NCBI RefSeq assembly: GCF_002866825.1
Contig: NZ_PKUS01000029.1
Span: 1-64,000, forward strand
Length of the DNA: 64,000 nt
Direction of reading: 5' to 3'
From: Pseudohalioglobus lutimaris
GTDB taxonomy: Bacteria; Pseudomonadota; Gammaproteobacteria; Pseudomonadales; Halieaceae
In this document: piece after piece, positions 61,331-64,000 of the stretch
Layout: every line of letters begins with the position of its first letter
How positions within the stretch are numbered: the stretch's first letter is position 1
Position numbers and translations under genes: made by a program
The notes under the pieces: model-generated
Told to the model about the DNA's origin: nothing
The model's input: the letters and a program-made list of their open reading frames with translations, nothing else
Databases searched by the model: none

Positions 61331-62100
61331 CAGCGTTTTTCAGTTGAACGACGGGTGAAGACTTCACAGCCGTCAGCGGTAACGCCCAGCGTGTGTTCCC
61401 ATTGGGCGGAAAGTCGGCCGTCACGCGTGGTGACAGTCCAACCGTCTTTCTGGTTGAGCCGGGTCTGGCGTTTGCCGGCGTTGATCATGGGCTCAATGGT
61501 GAAGGTCATGCCTTCTTCCAGAACCAGTCCTGTGCCTTTTTTGCCGTAGTGCAGTACCTGAGGGTCTTCATGGAAGACCTTGCCGATGCCGTGGCCACAG
61601 TATTCACGGACGACAGAGTAGTAATTCTTTTCTGCGTGCTGCTGAATGACGGCGCCTATGTCGCCCAGTGTGGCCCCCGGGCGGACGATGTCCAGTGCCA
61701 GGTAAAGACACTCCTGCGTAACCTGGACCAGGCGCTGGGCATGGGGGGCAACGTTCCCAACTTGCACCATGATGCTGGTATCCCCGTGATAGCCATCGAG
61801 AATGACGGTGACATCAATATTGACGATATCGCCGTTCTTGAGTTTCTTGGTATCAGACGGAATGCCGTGGCATACCACCTCGTTTATCGAGGTGCAGATG
61901 GAGCGAGGGAAGCCGTGATAGTTGAGAGGCGCGGGAATGGCGTTCCTGCTCACTATGTAGTCGTGGCAGATTCGGTCCAGTTCGCCGGTAGTGATGCCCA
62001 CCTCAACGTGGGGTTCGATCATTTCAAGTACCTCGGCAGCAAGGCTGCCTGCGGCGCGCATTTTTTCTATTTCGTCCGCTGTTTTAATCGTTACGCCCAT
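61330..62100 (-). CDS. map: Methionine aminopeptidase, type I
   Basis: A 256-residue enzyme removing N-terminal methionine. Metal ligands sit in VNIDVTVILDGYHGDTS (two Asp), CGHGIGKVFHEDPQVLHYG (His), TFTIEPMI (Glu) and AQWEHTLGVT (Glu). ATG 62100 (MGVTIKTADE) is chosen over the longer frame from 62202, whose first 34 residues lie in the promoter region and have no counterpart. It is divergent from rpsB across about 325 bp, a conserved arrangement. Confidence 0.97.
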   Translation of the reverse strand: MGVTIKTADEIEKMRAAGSLAAEVLEMIEPHVEVGITTGELDRICHDYIVSRNAIPAPLNYHGFPRSICTSINEVVCHGIPSDTKKLKNGDIVNIDVTVILDGYHGDTSIMVQVGNVAPHAQRLVQVTQECLYLALDIVRPGATLGDIGAVIQQHAEKNYYSVVREYCGHGIGKVFHEDPQVLHYGKKGTGLVLEEGMTFTIEPMINAGKRQTRLNQKDGWTVTTRDGRLSAQWEHTLGVTADGCEVFTRRSTEKR

Positions 62101-62229
62101 GTTTAACTCATTGAAATAAATGAAAAATATTGCTTTAGCGGCAAATCCTCGGCCGCTGGAGGGGGCACATTCTACCCTATTCGTGGCGCCTGCGGGTAAC
62201 ACGCGAGCTTTCCGGGGGGATTTATCCCT

Positions 62230-62257
62230 TTAACAAAGGTTGGGCTTATGGTATAAA
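62230..62257 (+). promoter_or_regulatory. Sigma-70-type promoter for rpsB-tsf
   Basis: TTAACA (62230-62235) and TATAAA (62252-62257) are 16 bp apart. They lie about 170 bp before the rpsB start, leaving room for a long 5' leader, as known for rpsB in gammaproteobacteria. Confidence 0.55.
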
Positions 62258-62264
62258 GCGCGCC

Positions 62265-62426
62265 TCATTTTCCGAGGGTGCTGTTCCCGCAAGGGCGCGC
62301 TTCTGGAACATGGGAATCAAACGACACACACATGTCGACACCTTTTCCAGGGTGCCCCCTGTCTCATGACAGAGGGTTTGGAACAGGGGATATGTGGACG
62401 ACTAACCCAAAACAAGGTAACCAACT
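62265..62426 (+). ncRNA. rpsB 5' leader, possible S2 autoregulatory structure
   Basis: The untranslated stretch after the promoter contains a hairpin CTGTC-TCAT-GACAG at 62359-62372, flanked by extra pairing bases (CCCC..AGGG). In gammaproteobacteria the rpsB leader is known to mediate feedback by S2. Presence of a leader is clear; identity with that element is inferred and needs a covariance search. Confidence 0.45.
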
Positions 62427-63230
62427 ATGTCACAAGTGCAAGTAAGTATGCGTGACCTGCTCCAGGCAGGCGCCCACTTCGGACACCAGACCCGCTACTG
62501 GAATCCAAAAATGGACCAGTATATTTTCGGTGCCCGTAACAAGATTCATATCATCAATCTCGAGCACACTGTTCCGTCCTTCAATGAAGCACTGGATATG
62601 GTGCAGCGTCTGGCCTCCAACAAGAACAAGATTCTTTTTGTTGGTACCAAGCGCGCAGCGGGAAAGATCATCAAGGAGCAGGCCGAAAGAGCTGGCCAGC
62701 CCTATGTGAGCCACCGCTGGCTCGGTGGTATGCTCACCAACTACAAAACCATCCGTGCATCCATCAAGCGCCTGCGTGAGCTCGAAGCACAGCAAGCGGA
62801 CGGTACGTTCGACCGCCTGACCAAGAAAGAAGCGCTGATGCGTTCTCGCGATATGGAGAAGCTGGAGCGTTCTATTGGTGGTATCAAGGAAATGGGCGGC
62901 CTGCCTGATGCCTTGTTCGTCGTGGACGTGGATCATGAGCGTATCGCCATTACTGAAGCCAATAAGCTGGGTATCCCCGTGATTGGCATCGTTGACACCA
63001 ACAGTAACCCCGACGGCGTTGACTACGTCATTCCTGGCAATGACGACGCCATCCGGGCGGTGAAGTTGTACGTGACGGCTGTTGCCGACGCCTGCATCGC
63101 AGGTCGCGCTGAAAATGGTGAAGCGGTAGCCAGCAAGAAAGACGAGTTCGTTGAGGAAACTGGCGAGGCAACTACCGAAGCTGCTCCGGAAGCCGCCCCC
63201 GAAGCGCCTGCCCCCGCGGCTGCCGAGTAA
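62427..63230 (+). CDS. rpsB: 30S ribosomal protein S2
   Basis: A 267-residue S2. The N terminus [20 protein letters not shown] is characteristic; [34 protein letters not shown] and [15 protein letters not shown] follow. The C terminus is an Ala/Pro/Glu-rich tail (about 30 residues, [17 protein letters not shown]), longer than in E. coli. AAGG lies 9 bases before the start. It is followed by tsf after a 121-bp spacer with two hairpins. Confidence 0.98.
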   Translation: MSQVQVSMRDLLQAGAHFGHQTRYWNPKMDQYIFGARNKIHIINLEHTVPSFNEALDMVQRLASNKNKILFVGTKRAAGKIIKEQAERAGQPYVSHRWLGGMLTNYKTIRASIKRLRELEAQQADGTFDRLTKKEALMRSRDMEKLERSIGGIKEMGGLPDALFVVDVDHERIAITEANKLGIPVIGIVDTNSNPDGVDYVIPGNDDAIRAVKLYVTAVADACIAGRAENGEAVASKKDEFVEETGEATTEAAPEAAPEAPAPAAAE

Positions 63231-63238
63231 GCACCTTT

Positions 63239-63308
63239 CCCCGGCACTGTAGAATTACGGTGCCGGGGAGTTCGCATCACCCCCGGCGCTTTGGCGGCCG
63301 GGGTTTTT
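63239..63308 (+). terminator. Double hairpin between rpsB and tsf, partial terminator/attenuator
   Basis: The first hairpin is CCCCGGCAC...GTGCCGGGG (63239-63268), with a stem of about 13 bp and loop GAAT. The second is CCCCGGC...GCCGGGG (63281-63303), followed by TTTTTATTT. The second has the form of an intrinsic terminator and would reduce tsf transcription relative to rpsB. Confidence 0.8.
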
Positions 63309-63351
63309 ATTTCCAAGATCCGATTTCCCTGGATTCCACAGGAGGAAAACA

Positions 63352-64000
63352 ATGTCAGCAAAACTGGTTAAAGAACTTCGTGAGCGCACCGGCCTGGGTC
63401 TGCTCGAATGTAAAAAGGCCCTGGCTGCTGCTGAAGGCGACGTCGATAAGGCGATTGAAGAACTGCGCAAGTCCAGCGGTATGAAAGCGGCAAAGAAGGC
63501 AGGGCGGACCGCCGCTGACGGCGTCGTGACCACGCGCATCGCTGAGGACGGTAGCTACGGTGTGCTGCTTGAAGTGAATTCAGAAACCGACTTCGTTGCT
63601 CGCGATGACAACTTCCTCGCCTTCGTAGACAAGGTTGCCGAGGCTGCTTTTGAGAGCAAGCAGACCGACGTGGCCGCTCTGATGGCAGGTGACCTGGAAT
63701 CAACCCGTGAAGCCCTGGTACAGAAGATCGGCGAGAATATCAGCGTTCGCCGCGTTGAGCTTGTATCAGCGGGTGACGGCGTGGTTGGTGCTTATGTTCA
63801 CGGTAACAACCGTATCGCTGTGCTGGTTGAGCTCAAGAACGGTGACCAGGACCTGGCCAAAGATGTTGCCATGCACGTCGCCGCGGTAAATCCCCAGGTT
63901 GTATCTCCAGCGGATATGCCCGAGGACGTAATCGCCAAGGAGAAGGAAATCTACACAGCCCAGGCCCAGGAATCCGGCAAGCCGGCAGAAATCATCGAAA
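63352..64000 (+). CDS. tsf: Elongation factor Ts (truncated by window end)
   Basis: The first 216 codons of EF-Ts, which exchanges GDP for GTP on EF-Tu. The start is ATG 63352 with AGGAGG 6-7 bases upstream. The N-terminal UBA-like domain [20 protein letters not shown] and the core motif [13 protein letters not shown], which contacts EF-Tu, are complete. The remaining part, with the rest of the core and dimerisation domains, lies beyond base 64000. Its place after rpsB is universal in bacteria. Confidence 0.98.
   Translation, partial: MSAKLVKELRERTGLGLLECKKALAAAEGDVDKAIEELRKSSGMKAAKKAGRTAADGVVTTRIAEDGSYGVLLEVNSETDFVARDDNFLAFVDKVAEAAFESKQTDVAALMAGDLESTREALVQKIGENISVRRVELVSAGDGVVGAYVHGNNRIAVLVELKNGDQDLAKDVAMHVAAVNPQVVSPADMPEDVIAKEKEIYTAQAQESGKPAEIIE

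Overview
The window reads as gammaproteobacterial chromosome, moderately GC-rich. Two blocks have the gene order known from Pseudomonas and relatives: ychF-pth-rplY-prs-tRNA-Gln-ispE-lolB-TPR // hemA-prfA-prmC-moeB, and dapC-glnD-map // rpsB-tsf. The accessory content (DUF3604, PhyH dioxygenases, GMC oxidoreductase, TonB receptor, PVADH-like quinohemoprotein) suggests a marine Cellvibrionales/Halieaceae-type bacterium. That lineage is an inference from content, not a proven assignment.

Region 1 (1-14.8 kb) is an integrated genomic island. It opens with a tyrosine integrase, an AlpA/excisionase-like HTH gene and a second integrase-family gene, all on the minus strand. A plus-strand defence operon follows: a small winged-helix regulator behind a perfect 13+13 bp inverted repeat, then hsdM, hsdS, an AAA+ ATPase, a subtilisin-like (S8) protease, a RhuM-Fic fusion, and hsdR. 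The ATPase/protease pair matches the described IetAS anti-phage system and lies inside the type I restriction-modification operon, with overlapping or near-touching reading frames. The island's right end is a 46-bp displaced 3' half of a tRNA with CAT anticodon (attR) at 14733-14778. A wrecked ISL3-family transposase follows it.

Region 2 (15.5-38.3 kb) is mostly metabolic and lineage-specific. It has an EAL-HDOD signalling protein, MarC, SDRs, an exported DUF3604 protein, an AraC regulator, a GMC oxidoreductase, two PhyH dioxygenases, a 5'-truncated GST and a TetR regulator. Tandem operator-like sites separate that TetR gene from a quinohemoprotein, which is followed by a TonB-dependent receptor, a Tat/lipoprotein-type FAD oxidoreductase and a saccharopine-dehydrogenase-like protein. 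Together these look like uptake and oxidation of an unidentified hydrophobic substrate. An exported MsrB, an OsmC protein and a DUF551-like protein complete the region.

Region 3 (38.6-64 kb) is mostly core genome. It includes a bacterial voltage-gated cation channel with an unusually acidic selectivity filter, the L25/Pth/YchF/Prs block, isoprenoid and lipoprotein-localisation genes, haem and release-factor genes, MATE and DoxX/HvfX proteins, an RhlB-type helicase, CysZ, Smr and endonuclease III. It ends with DapC, GlnD and Map facing rpsB and tsf; tsf is cut by the window end.

The most interesting items are the composite restriction/IetAS/RhuM-Fic island with its visible attR, the calcium-type filter of the ion channel, the putative catabolic cluster with its tandem TetR operators, and a dispersed structured intergenic repeat present in two copies.
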